From: Oligosphaera ethanolica
GTDB taxonomy: Bacteria > Verrucomicrobiota > Lentisphaeria > Oligosphaerales > Oligosphaeraceae
Direction of reading: 5' to 3'
Length of the DNA: 64,000 nt
NCBI RefSeq assembly: GCF_030814695.1
Contig: NZ_JAUSVL010000001.1
Coordinates: forward strand, 5,058,227 to 5,122,226
In this document: in pieces, positions 1 to 7,063 of the stretch
Layout: each line of letters starts with the position of its first letter
Numbering within the stretch: the first letter of the stretch is position 1
Program-made: the position numbers and the translations under genes
The notes under the pieces: model-generated
Databases searched by the model: none
What the model was told of the DNA's origin: nothing
The model's input: only the letters and a program-made list of their open reading frames with translations

Positions 1-537
1 GGTGATTTCCGCGAACGCATAGGCGTTGCTGACGAACAAGACGCCCAGCTTACCATGTATAGCCCGGTCTACCCCGTGTACATGGTTCCGGAGACCGTCA
101 AGATCGACCGTCTACTGACCACTATGCGCAAGCGCAGCGCGCAATTCGCGGTGGTCGTCGGTGAATACGGCGGGACATCCGGCATCGTCACCCTCAATGA
201 TATCCTCGAAGAGGTCATTGGCCGCTATTCGCGCAACGGCTTCAATGAAGACGTGCTACGCGAAAACAACGGCGTGATTCTCGCGGACGGGCGTGCGCAC
301 TTGCGGGTACTGCAGGAGCGCTTCGGCGATGCTTTCGCCAATGACGAGGGCAGCGCCGACACTATCGGCGGTCTGGTGATGGAGAAACTCGGTCGTCTGC
401 CGCGGACGGGCGACACCGTGGCTCTGCCAGGCTTCCTGGTGCGAGTGAACCGCATGGCCGGTCGTCGCGTCGGCTCGGTTGCCATCACGGCGATCGCCTT
501 GCCGGACAGCGAAACCGGCGAAGGAGGGCGCGAATGA
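1..537 (+). CDS. HlyC/CorC-type CBS and transporter-associated domain protein (5' end outside window)
   Basis: The frame is open from base 1, so this is the C-terminal part of a longer gene; the first internal ATG at 55 is not the true start. What is visible is the end of a CBS pair (FAVVVGEYGG, then GIVTLNDILEEVIG) followed by a CorC/HlyC C-terminal domain (about the last 85 residues, containing ADTIGGLVMEKLGRLP). Full-length relatives carry an N-terminal CNNM/DUF21 membrane domain and are implicated in divalent cation (Mg/Co) handling or membrane stress. The stop overlaps the next start by 4 bases (ATGA), so the two are translationally coupled. Tandem paralogues of this type are common. The family is clear; the substrate is not. 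Confidence 0.88.
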   Translation, partial: GDFRERIGVADEQDAQLTMYSPVYPVYMVPETVKIDRLLTTMRKRSAQFAVVVGEYGGTSGIVTLNDILEEVIGRYSRNGFNEDVLRENNGVILADGRAHLRVLQERFGDAFANDEGSADTIGGLVMEKLGRLPRTGDTVALPGFLVRVNRMAGRRVGSVAITAIALPDSETGEGGRE

Positions 538-1859
538 CGGCGTTACTCCTCAGTCTGCTTTTTCTGCTGTTGCTGTACGTTCTATCAGCGCTTTTCAGCT
601 GTATGGAGACGGTCTTCACTTCAGCCAGCTATGCGTGGCTCAAGGAACGGGCCGAGCGCGGCGACCCCTGCGGCGCGCAGGCCTGCCGTCTGATGGACCA
701 GGCCGGGGCCTTTCTGGGCACGGTGCTCTTTGGCAACAACCTGGTCAACATCACTATCACGACCCTGTTTCGCACCATGTTGGCGCTGGCAATCCTCAAT
801 GCGGATTTGCTGGCGCTGCTGCCGTCGTCCTTGCGGGTGTGGTCCGGCTGGGAAGACTGGCTGACCACCTTGATTGTGACGCCGACCATGTTGCTCTTTG
901 GTGAAATGCTGCCCAAGGCCATCGGGCGCAACCACGCCGACAAGCTGGCTCTGGTCCTGGTCCGCCCCCTGACCATCGCCAACCGGCTGTTCAAGCCCTT
1001 TGTGGTCAGCCTTGACTGGATATCCGGCCGGCTGGCGCGCTTCCTAACGGGCCGTGAACTCGAAGTGCACCGCGGCCGGGTCACCAGGGACGACCTGCGC
1101 ATCTTGGCCGAAGTCGCCACCGAGCAGGGTCTGGTGCGCAAAGAGGCCGGTGATATGCTGCAGATGGTCCTGGGGCTGGACACCAAGCCCATCGAGACGG
1201 TGATGGTGCCACTGGTCGATGTGCGTTCTGTACCGCTCACGGCCACGGTCGCCGAGCTGGAAGCACTGGGCGCCCAGACCGGCTTCAGCCGTTTTCCCGT
1301 TTTCGATGGCCGGGTGGACGAGATCGTGGGCATCGTCAGTCTGCGGCAATGCCTCTACGACCAGCCCGTGCGTATGAACGAAAACACCGCCCGCATGGAC
1401 GCCCAGAAAATCACGCCTTACGTGAACCGCAACGTGCTTTTCGTACCGGAGTCCAAGTCGGTGAGCGAGCTGCTCTACGAACTGCGCTACCAGCACATAC
1501 CGATGGCGGTCGTGGTCGATGAACACGGCGGCGTGGTCGGGCTGATCACCGTCGAAGACCTCGTGGCCGAAATCGTCGGCGGCATCCATGACGCCCGCAA
1601 TCAGGAGTCGGTGATGATCCGGGTCGTCAGCCCGCAGCTTTTCGAATGCGATGGCAAGGCCGATATCCGGGACATCGAGGAACATCTGGGCTTCAACATC
1701 GCCAATCAAGGCTTCGAGACTGCTGCTGGACTGGTACTCAAACTAGCCGGGCGCATCCCCAAGGCCGGCGACCGCTTCCCCTACGAAAACTGGTTCATCG
1801 ATGTCTTGGAAGTGCGCCGCCACCGCGTCGTCAAATTGCGTTTTACCAGGAAGAAATAA
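534..1859 (+). CDS. CNNM/DUF21 membrane protein with CBS pair and CorC C-terminal domain
   Basis: This 441-residue protein has the full HlyC/CorC architecture. A hydrophobic N-terminus (MTALLLSLLFLLLLYVLSAL) leads into a CNNM/DUF21 membrane domain of about 185 residues with the family-typical FGEMLPKAIG motif. Then come a CBS pair (about 200-330, including VVVDEHGGVVGLITVEDLV) and a CorC/HlyC transporter-associated domain (about 350-440). Family members are linked to Mg/Co efflux or homeostasis at the inner membrane. The gene starts on the ATGA overlap with the upstream paralogue, so the two products probably work together. Length and domain order are normal for the family. The ion carried cannot be told from sequence. 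Confidence 0.9.
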   Translation: MTALLLSLLFLLLLYVLSALFSCMETVFTSASYAWLKERAERGDPCGAQACRLMDQAGAFLGTVLFGNNLVNITITTLFRTMLALAILNADLLALLPSSLRVWSGWEDWLTTLIVTPTMLLFGEMLPKAIGRNHADKLALVLVRPLTIANRLFKPFVVSLDWISGRLARFLTGRELEVHRGRVTRDDLRILAEVATEQGLVRKEAGDMLQMVLGLDTKPIETVMVPLVDVRSVPLTATVAELEALGAQTGFSRFPVFDGRVDEIVGIVSLRQCLYDQPVRMNENTARMDAQKITPYVNRNVLFVPESKSVSELLYELRYQHIPMAVVVDEHGGVVGLITVEDLVAEIVGGIHDARNQESVMIRVVSPQLFECDGKADIRDIEEHLGFNIANQGFETAAGLVLKLAGRIPKAGDRFPYENWFIDVLEVRRHRVVKLRFTRKK

Positions 1860-1888
1860 CCTTGGCCGCATGGAAAATGGAGGCCGTG

Positions 1889-2869
1889 ATGACTGACCAG
1901 CGTTATGCCCAAGGCCCGCATTGCCGTAGCCTCTTGCCGCTGTTCGCCCTGCTGCTGTTGCTGCTTGGCGCTGCGTCCTGCCAACGCGACCACACGCTGC
2001 TGCTGGAAAGTCAGCCCTCGCCGGCGGCAGTTTGGCAGGGCGATGACATCATCGGCACGACGCCTTGCCGCATAACCCCGCCAGCTCAGGGCGAACTGTC
2101 GCTCATGCTGACTGCTCCGGGGTGCAAAGACAGCGTTCTGAGCATCCCCGCCGGCATGATTGCGCCCGCTGGCCGTCTGCTGGTCAAGCTGGCCCAGGCG
2201 GAAAAACTTGGCGTTAGCCTGCGCTGCCAGTCCACTCCGGCCGGCGCGGAGCTGTTTCTGGATGGCGAATTTCAGGGTCGCACTCCAGTCATCATCAATG
2301 GTTTGGAGCCTCGCGCCATCGAACTTATCTTCCGCATGAAGGACCGCGAGGCGGTGACCAGGCAGGTCGATTTGTCTTCGGGAGGGGTTTCGCAGGCCAT
2401 TCATGTGAAACTACCCAGCCAGACAGTGGCCTTCTACCGCAACAAGATCAAAGACGAGCCCAACAGTCCCCATCACTATGCGGACCTCGGTCATCACCTG
2501 ATCCTCGAACATGACTTTACCGAGGCCGCCGTCGTATTCAAAGAAGGGCTGGTACTCGTGCTTGACGGCAAGGCCAGCGACGGCGGCCACCGGCTGTGGT
2601 CCGAAGTCGACCGCGTCATTACCAAGCAATATGACTATGGCAATGCCGATGCCCTCAAAGCTGGCCGCGAAGCCATGCTGTCACTCCTGCGTGACCTGCG
2701 CCGCGAACGCAAGGACATTCGCGACCTGCAGTTCTACACCAATTACATCAACTGTGCCGACGCGTTGAATTTCCGCCAGGAAGCCCAGGAACGATTTGCC
2801 GATGCCTGGGAGCTCTACCCGAAACACAAGCAGCTGCAGCCTTTTGTGAAACGCGGTTTTGCACCATGA
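1889..2869 (+). CDS. PEGA-domain lipoprotein with TPR-like tail
   Basis: The frame is open far upstream into the preceding gene, but ATG 1889 has a GGAGG at 1879-1883 (5-base gap) and gives a proper lipoprotein signal: basic stretch, a run of Leu, then lipobox GAAS before Cys31. After cleavage a PEGA-like beta domain follows (about 108-165; TPAGAELFLDGEFQG is typical), then a helical TPR-like region (about 185-320). PEGA domains occur in surface and envelope proteins; no enzymatic motif is seen. It sits 29 bases after the CNNM/CorC gene and its stop overlaps a possible larE start, so it may be cotranscribed. Its role is unknown; an envelope location is the inference. Confidence 0.75.
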   Translation: MTDQRYAQGPHCRSLLPLFALLLLLLGAASCQRDHTLLLESQPSPAAVWQGDDIIGTTPCRITPPAQGELSLMLTAPGCKDSVLSIPAGMIAPAGRLLVKLAQAEKLGVSLRCQSTPAGAELFLDGEFQGRTPVIINGLEPRAIELIFRMKDREAVTRQVDLSSGGVSQAIHVKLPSQTVAFYRNKIKDEPNSPHHYADLGHHLILEHDFTEAAVVFKEGLVLVLDGKASDGGHRLWSEVDRVITKQYDYGNADALKAGREAMLSLLRDLRRERKDIRDLQFYTNYINCADALNFRQEAQERFADAWELYPKHKQLQPFVKRGFAP

Positions 2870-2925
2870 TGATCCGGGGCTCTGACGCTAACGCTGACGC
2901 CAAAACACCGCTGGAAGATGAACGC

Positions 2926-3732
2926 ATGCAAGACAAACTGAATCGTCTGGAAGACGCTATGCGCGACTTGGGACAGCTCGCCATCGCTCTCTCCGGGGGT
3001 GTCGACAGCACCTTGCTGGCCGCAGTGGCGCGGCGCTGCCTCGGCCGCGACCACGTTCTCGCCCTGCATGTGCAGGGGCCCTTTATTGCCGGCGATGAAA
3101 GCACGCGTGCGGCGGCCTGGGCCGCAGCGGCGGACATCACGTTGGTCACGGTGACAGTCGATATGCTCGCCAATGGGTCCATCCGTTGCAATGACCCGGA
3201 ACGCTGTTACTACTGCAAAAAGCTAATCATGAGTACCTTGCTGGACGCGGCCCGCAAGCGCGGCTTTGCCGTCCTGGCCGATGGCAGCAATGTCGACGAT
3301 CGCGGCGATTACCGACCCGGCCGGCGCGCGGCCGACGAATTGGGCGTGCGCCATCCCCTCGAAGACGCCGGCATGGACAAGGCGGACATCCGCGCCCTGG
3401 CGCGGCAGCTCAGGCTTCCGAACTGGGACTTGCCGGCAGCGGCGTGTCTGGCTTCGCGTATCCCGACGGGCACCCCCATTGCGGCGGCGATGCTACGCCA
3501 GGTGGAGCAGGGCGAAGCTATCCTCCATCGCCATGGCCTGCGCGGCATCCGCCTGCGGCACCTCGGCGGCATGGCAAAAATCGAGGCGCCGCCGGAGTCA
3601 TTCGCGGCCATTTTGACCATGCGCGAAGAACTACTGGCGGCACTGCGCGACCTAGGCTTCAGCGACGTTGTCCTCGATCTAGCCGGTTATCGCATGGGCG
3701 CCATGAACGCGCCCAGCCATCGCGATAGCTGA
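2926..3732 (+). CDS. larE: LarE-type ATP-dependent sulfur transferase
   Basis: PP-loop ATPase with SGGVDS at 23-28, the family block ADGSNVDDRGDYRPGR, and ACLASRIPTGTP around Cys174. LarE makes the thiolated pincer cofactor of nickel enzymes such as lactate racemase. Start 2926 is chosen because GGAAG lies 8 bases upstream and because it puts the conserved cysteine at 174, close to Cys176 of the Lactobacillus enzyme; an earlier ATG at 2866 overlaps the upstream stop (ATGA) and would add 20 residues. A CYYC pair (Cys94, Cys97) is also present, which may indicate the [4Fe-4S] variant rather than the sacrificial-cysteine variant. No larA, larB or larC lies in the window. Confidence 0.87.
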   Translation: MQDKLNRLEDAMRDLGQLAIALSGGVDSTLLAAVARRCLGRDHVLALHVQGPFIAGDESTRAAAWAAAADITLVTVTVDMLANGSIRCNDPERCYYCKKLIMSTLLDAARKRGFAVLADGSNVDDRGDYRPGRRAADELGVRHPLEDAGMDKADIRALARQLRLPNWDLPAAACLASRIPTGTPIAAAMLRQVEQGEAILHRHGLRGIRLRHLGGMAKIEAPPESFAAILTMREELLAALRDLGFSDVVLDLAGYRMGAMNAPSHRDS

Positions 3733-3987
3733 GCAGAATGTCACCCCGACACACTCATCCCCGAACACCATTTTACTCACGCGATGACGCGAAGACGGCT
3801 GTGCAACCCGCCGTGCACACGGCGGGCGCATGGGCAAGCGCGGCCTAAGATAGCCTGTGGCAAGCGCCCGCAGGGTGCGTCGCCCTCAGAAAAGGCCCCA
3901 CTCGAAATGAGCCCTGTAGGGGCGACTTAAAATAAACAGCGATGAAGGCGCAAGGAACAAAACGGTGAAGACGTTACAATGGGTTCC
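3733..3987. other. Intergenic start of the repeat-rich gap
   Basis: No convincing gene is seen. A 9-base inverted repeat lies at 3807-3815/3818-3826 (CCCGCCGTG and its complement) without a T tract, so it is at best a weak terminator for larE. Short open frames running through 3886-4317 lie across repeat modules and have no ribosome site or recognisable protein. Confidence 0.5.
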
Positions 3988-4129
3988 TCGGCCTCTTTGG
4001 CCCCAGTCAGCTTCGCCGACTGGAGCCAAAGAGGCCGAAGAACACGCACAAAAATGGCGCGTTACCCATGGCGTCGCTTGCCCTGGGCTATCATAGATCG
4101 CGCTTTCAGCGCTTCTGCCGCTTCGCGGC
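3988..4129 (+). repeat. Dispersed module A, copy 1: long hairpin plus GC-rich tail
   Basis: A 21-base arm (3988-4008) pairs with 4018-4038 with one mismatch around a 9-base loop. It is followed by a tail ending in CAGCGCTTCTGCCGCTTCGC. The same hairpin and tail recur at 38386-38540, and fragments of the tail recur at 38242-38264 and, inverted, around 35388-35430. It lies between genes and encodes nothing recognisable. Confidence 0.8.
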
Positions 4130-4169
4130 CTGGGATGCCGGGCGCGCCAGTGGACGCCTGCTGGCCTCT

Positions 4170-4214
4170 GGCGACGGCGCGGGCTGAAAGCCCGCACCAC
4201 GGCTGGGAGACGGG
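4170..4214 (+). repeat. Dispersed module B, copy 1
   Basis: A 45-base segment containing the inverted pair GCGGGCT/AGCCCGC. It matches 38266-38310 in reverse-complement orientation with a few differences. Modules A and B are therefore neighbours in both places but in different order and orientation, which shows that the gaps are shuffled mosaics. Confidence 0.75.
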
Positions 4215-4251
4215 CGCACCTAGGGCCGCCCGTTGCTCTACCGCTCAGTCA

Positions 4252-4396
4252 TTGATAACCAAAACTGTGGTGCCTCTACGAGGCACTGTCTGTTGGCAGG
4301 CTGCGTCCCCAGGCTAAAGCCTGGGGTTAAGCATGGTTAAGCGCCTACGGCGCAATAATATCGCCAGCGAATAACGGCGTTTTTCGGCCCGGATCG
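4252..4396 (+). repeat. Dispersed module C, copy 1
   Basis: About 145 bases matching 46850-46991. The match is near-identical over the first 100 bases (shared hairpin GTGCCTCTACGAGGCAC, shared CCCCAGGCTAAAGCCT) and weaker towards the end. In the other copy it runs straight into module D; here it is separated from D by the 4397-4634 segment. Confidence 0.82.
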
Positions 4397-4634
4397 ATAA
4401 CCCAGGGACGGCGGCGCTCCCAGGAGTCCAAAAGGTCCTCAAGCAGTCCCCCGCGTCCAATGCGTCATTCCCCACGGTCCCGAGTGTCCCAGTGGTCCAA
4501 TCCATGGGATCATGCCTTATGAGTCGTGAGTCCTCGCCCCAGTGCGCGCCACCGCCAATTAGTCCCACCGGTCCCAAGCGTCCCTACGGTCCCGGCCAAT
4601 ATCAATGACTCCTATGTTACATGACCGGATAACC
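4397..4634 (+). repeat. Inserted G-F segment: degenerate 9-base GTCC array plus 38-base tail
   Basis: This 238-base segment interrupts the C-D junction that is contiguous at 46980-47000. TCG is found on both sides of it (ending at 4396 and starting at 4635), as if a 3-base target was duplicated; an alternative reading is a repeated GATAACC at 4396-4402 and 4628-4634. Inside are loose 9-base repeats of GTCC type and a 44-base block (4495-4538) identical to 39468-39511. The tail 4596-4634 is identical to 6790-6828. Confidence 0.72.
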
Positions 4635-4698
4635 TCGGACAAATCACGTCGTCAGGTCGGCCAAGTTCGGCCCGGAGGGCCGCACCATGCATAACCCC
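4635..4698 (+). repeat. Dispersed module D, copy 1
   Basis: This 64-base module matches 46992-47055 with only a handful of substitutions (shared GGCCAAGTTCGGCCCGGAGG). In the other copy D is followed directly by module E; here E starts about 1.97 kb downstream, after the IS110-bearing segment. Confidence 0.82.
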
Positions 4699-6663
4699 GT
4701 TATGTAAAAGTCAAGCGACGCCAATTGCTGAAAAATGCATTTTTCACATGCTTCTGTTGGAAATTGCCGCCCGAGATTGGACTGTTTTTCGGCTGAAAAA
4801 GTGCTTTTCAGGTAGGAATTAGGTCTAATCCCATGTTTTTGTTTTTGCCTTTTTGAGAGCAAAAAAAAGACAAAAAAAACCTGACGCCTTATTGAAGACG
4901 TTGTTGGGGAAACATGGGATTGTTTCTTTTTTTGATAGGGAGCTTTCGCGGCGACCGTATCCGCTGCAATTAGCGCACACTGTTATTCGCGCCTTGTTGG
5001 ACAGTCTTCGGTTTTCTGATTGTAGGGCCGTGTTTTCCTCAAGGGTGCTTGAGCCTGCGGCCTTTCGGCGATGAGGGTATTCTCCTCGTTTTCCGGCCGG
5101 TGACGGGGCATGGCGTGCATGCACTGGTCGCCGGCGCGTTCGCCGTGGTTTTCAGAACGGTGACTGTCGCGCGCATTTTGCCATTCATTCCTTGAAAGCG
5201 GCAATCGCAAACTGGGTTCGTGGAACTTTCTTCCAGGGGTTATGCAAACGACTTGCCGCAAAACGTCTCTCGCGACGAACAGCAATCGCGCGGCCACTCG
5301 CTATCGTTGTGGCGTTCGCCTCCTTCGTTGGGGATTGTCTAGGCGGTAATCGGATCAGGTTGGTTTCCGGAAGACCCGCCGCTGTCAGCGTCCATTCTCA
5401 GGTGGTGTTTCGTTCCGGGTGGCCTTGGTTTGCTTGCAAGTGATTTCCCTATTGGGGAAAATAGCCTGGTAATCGCGATCCTCAAGCAGCAGCGCCCTGA
5501 TGATGAACAGGATTTTTTTCGCGATGATGCAGACTATCCTCTGAGAGGCAAGGTGCCGTAGCCGCAATCTTCCGAAGAGGCTTATCATTTGAGGATCGCT
5601 TCTTGACGCCCTCCAGGCTGCCTGGATCAGAATGTAGTGCAGCTGTTTTTGCTTCCGGTTGCCGCCGCTCACCGTTTCCTCCTTGTCGCCGCTGCCGACC
5701 AGGTGAGGGGCGAGGCCGACATAGGAGGCCAGATGATTCTTGTCGGGGAAACGATGCATGTCCCAAAGTTCGGACAAAAGGACAATGGCGCTGCGCATGC
5801 CAATGCCAGGGGCGCTCGCCACGTGCTTGATTTCTTTTGTGAGACTCAACTTCGCGATGGTTTCATGTTCGCATTTCACAATCCGCTGGCGCGACTCGGT
5901 GAGGGAGTGCCACTGGTCAATCAGGTTGACCGCGACGTAATCGCCGCGCGCGCGCGCTTGCTCCCGGCGGGAACCCAGGACAGTTTTACCGGCCCTGTGG
6001 GGTATCGGTTCGCCGTTGAAATACCAGTGGGACTTGAGCTGGTTGATGGTCCTGACTATCGCGCCGGATGTCTGAGTCTCCCGGCGCAGGAGGTTGCGAA
6101 GCAGCAGGTGTTCACGGCTTGGCACATAAATGGGCTCCAGCAGGCCGGCTTCCAGGGATTTGGCCAGTTTCCGGCAATCAATGCGGTCGCTCTTGTGCAC
6201 GCGTTCCTTGCCGTTGGTTGGGACATCGGCCGGATTGACGACGATGTTGTGGATGCCAAACTCATCGACCAGGATGCGATGGGCCTCAAAACCACTGAAA
6301 CCGGCTTCATAAACGCTGTGAATACTCGCGTCGGGATAATCTTTTCGCAGCTTTCTGCCAACCTCCCTTGCGTTTGCCGGCATGGAATAACAGGCAAGTT
6401 CACGTCCGCAGTGCCGGACGCACACCGACCACAAATTCTTGTGGACATCAAATCCGCAGTAGATTTCTTGACCAATGAAGGAAAGGGTGGTACGTTCAAC
6501 CATGGCTGATTTCTCCTCTGTTGGGGTGTGAAACATGGCACGAACTATTGAGCGTAGGTCGTGCCGACGAATGTAACACATCTTTCGAGAATCAGCCTTT
6601 TTTTGTTGTCAACAGCGGCATGACCATGGCGCAAACGGCTGTCTCACCTTTTACCATGGCAAC
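4699..6663 (-). mobile_element. IS110-family insertion segment interrupting modules D and E
   Basis: The limits are inferred by comparison with the uninterrupted D-E junction at 47055/47056. The segment holds one IS110-type transposase gene on the minus strand, about 160 bases upstream of it (6504-6663) and about 690 bases downstream (4699-5384). The downstream part is AT-richer than its surroundings (long A and T runs at 4830-4935) and has no recognisable gene. IS110 elements lack long terminal inverted repeats and carry a noncoding bridge RNA, so either flank may hold it. The exact ends are uncertain by some bases, and the downstream part may include non-IS DNA. Confidence 0.7.
5385..6503 (-). 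CDS. IS110-family transposase (DEDD recombinase)
   Basis: This 372-residue protein has the two IS110 domains. The N-terminal RuvC-like DEDD domain has D19 (GFDVHK), E66 (VYEAG), D106 and D109 (HKSDRID). The C-terminal Transposase_20 domain contains SAPGIGMRSAIVLLSELWD, SYVGLAP and the family-typical SGGNRKQKQLHY. These enzymes move DNA between double-stranded sites guided by a bridge RNA. The frame is open to 6581, but ATG 6503 has AGGAG just upstream on the minus strand and starts at the usual distance before the first Asp. The frame is intact and all four acidic residues are present, so it may still be active. Confidence 0.93.
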   Translation of the reverse strand: MVERTTLSFIGQEIYCGFDVHKNLWSVCVRHCGRELACYSMPANAREVGRKLRKDYPDASIHSVYEAGFSGFEAHRILVDEFGIHNIVVNPADVPTNGKERVHKSDRIDCRKLAKSLEAGLLEPIYVPSREHLLLRNLLRRETQTSGAIVRTINQLKSHWYFNGEPIPHRAGKTVLGSRREQARARGDYVAVNLIDQWHSLTESRQRIVKCEHETIAKLSLTKEIKHVASAPGIGMRSAIVLLSELWDMHRFPDKNHLASYVGLAPHLVGSGDKEETVSGGNRKQKQLHYILIQAAWRASRSDPQMISLFGRLRLRHLASQRIVCIIAKKILFIIRALLLEDRDYQAIFPNREITCKQTKATRNETPPENGR

Positions 6664-6757
6664 TGGGTGAGGCGCCCGGAGGGCGCCGCAACCCGGGGTG
6701 TGACAGCAACTTGGAACTGCGCCCGGAGGGCGCCACATTGGCCTAGCGCGTCGCGTC
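6664..6757 (+). repeat. Dispersed module E, copy 1
   Basis: About 94 bases matching 47056-47148, with two GC-rich hairpins of the GGCGCC...GGCGCC type. In the other copy it directly follows module D. No coding potential is supported. Confidence 0.8.
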
Positions 6758-6789
6758 CCCAACGCGCCAGAAAGGGGAATTACTGGCAT

Positions 6790-6828
6790 CCAATATCAAT
6801 GACTCCTATGTTACATGACCGGATAACC
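6790..6828 (+). repeat. 39-base direct repeat (module F, copy 2)
   Basis: Identical over 39 bases to 4596-4634, starting CCAATATCAATGACTCC. A diverged relative is at about 39565-39590, where it again follows a GTCC array, so F behaves as the tail of the G-F segment. Confidence 0.85.
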
Positions 6829-6892
6829 GGGGAATGGGGAGCAGGCTAAAGCCTGAACTACATACGCCGCCGCCTACCCAAGGAGCATGTAA

Positions 6893-6945
6893 CCTGCAAA
6901 TTGTCCCCGGTGTTTTCCCCACCGGGGTGGTTACTGACCGATTAC
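6893..6945 (+). repeat. Dispersed module H, copy 1
   Basis: Shares CCTGCAAATTGTCCC and ACTGACCGATTAC with 39654-39701, with a diverged GC hairpin between them. It lies upstream of the 7064 operon. The remaining bases to 7063 show no feature that can be firmly supported. Confidence 0.65.
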
Positions 6946-7063
6946 CGAAAGCTTGGGGCTTTCCTCCTTTTAGCTGTTTTTTTCGGATAAAGGCTGGCTA
7001 TATTGCTCAAGCAGCATTTTGACATGGCCGGATCATACATAAAGCGAAGGTTTAGGTACAGGA

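Noticed and set aside
4825..5297. Minus-strand open frames downstream of the transposase
   Set aside because: Poor composition, no ribosome site and no domain; they overlap the AT-rich noncoding flank of the IS110 element.
5637..6509. 290-codon plus-strand frame opposite the transposase
   Set aside because: It mirrors the IS110 gene, whose catalytic residues and ribosome site are clear on the minus strand.
7019..7041. Sigma-70-like promoter before the 7064 operon (TTGACA and TACATA)
   Set aside because: The two hexamers are only 11 bases apart, too close for a standard promoter.
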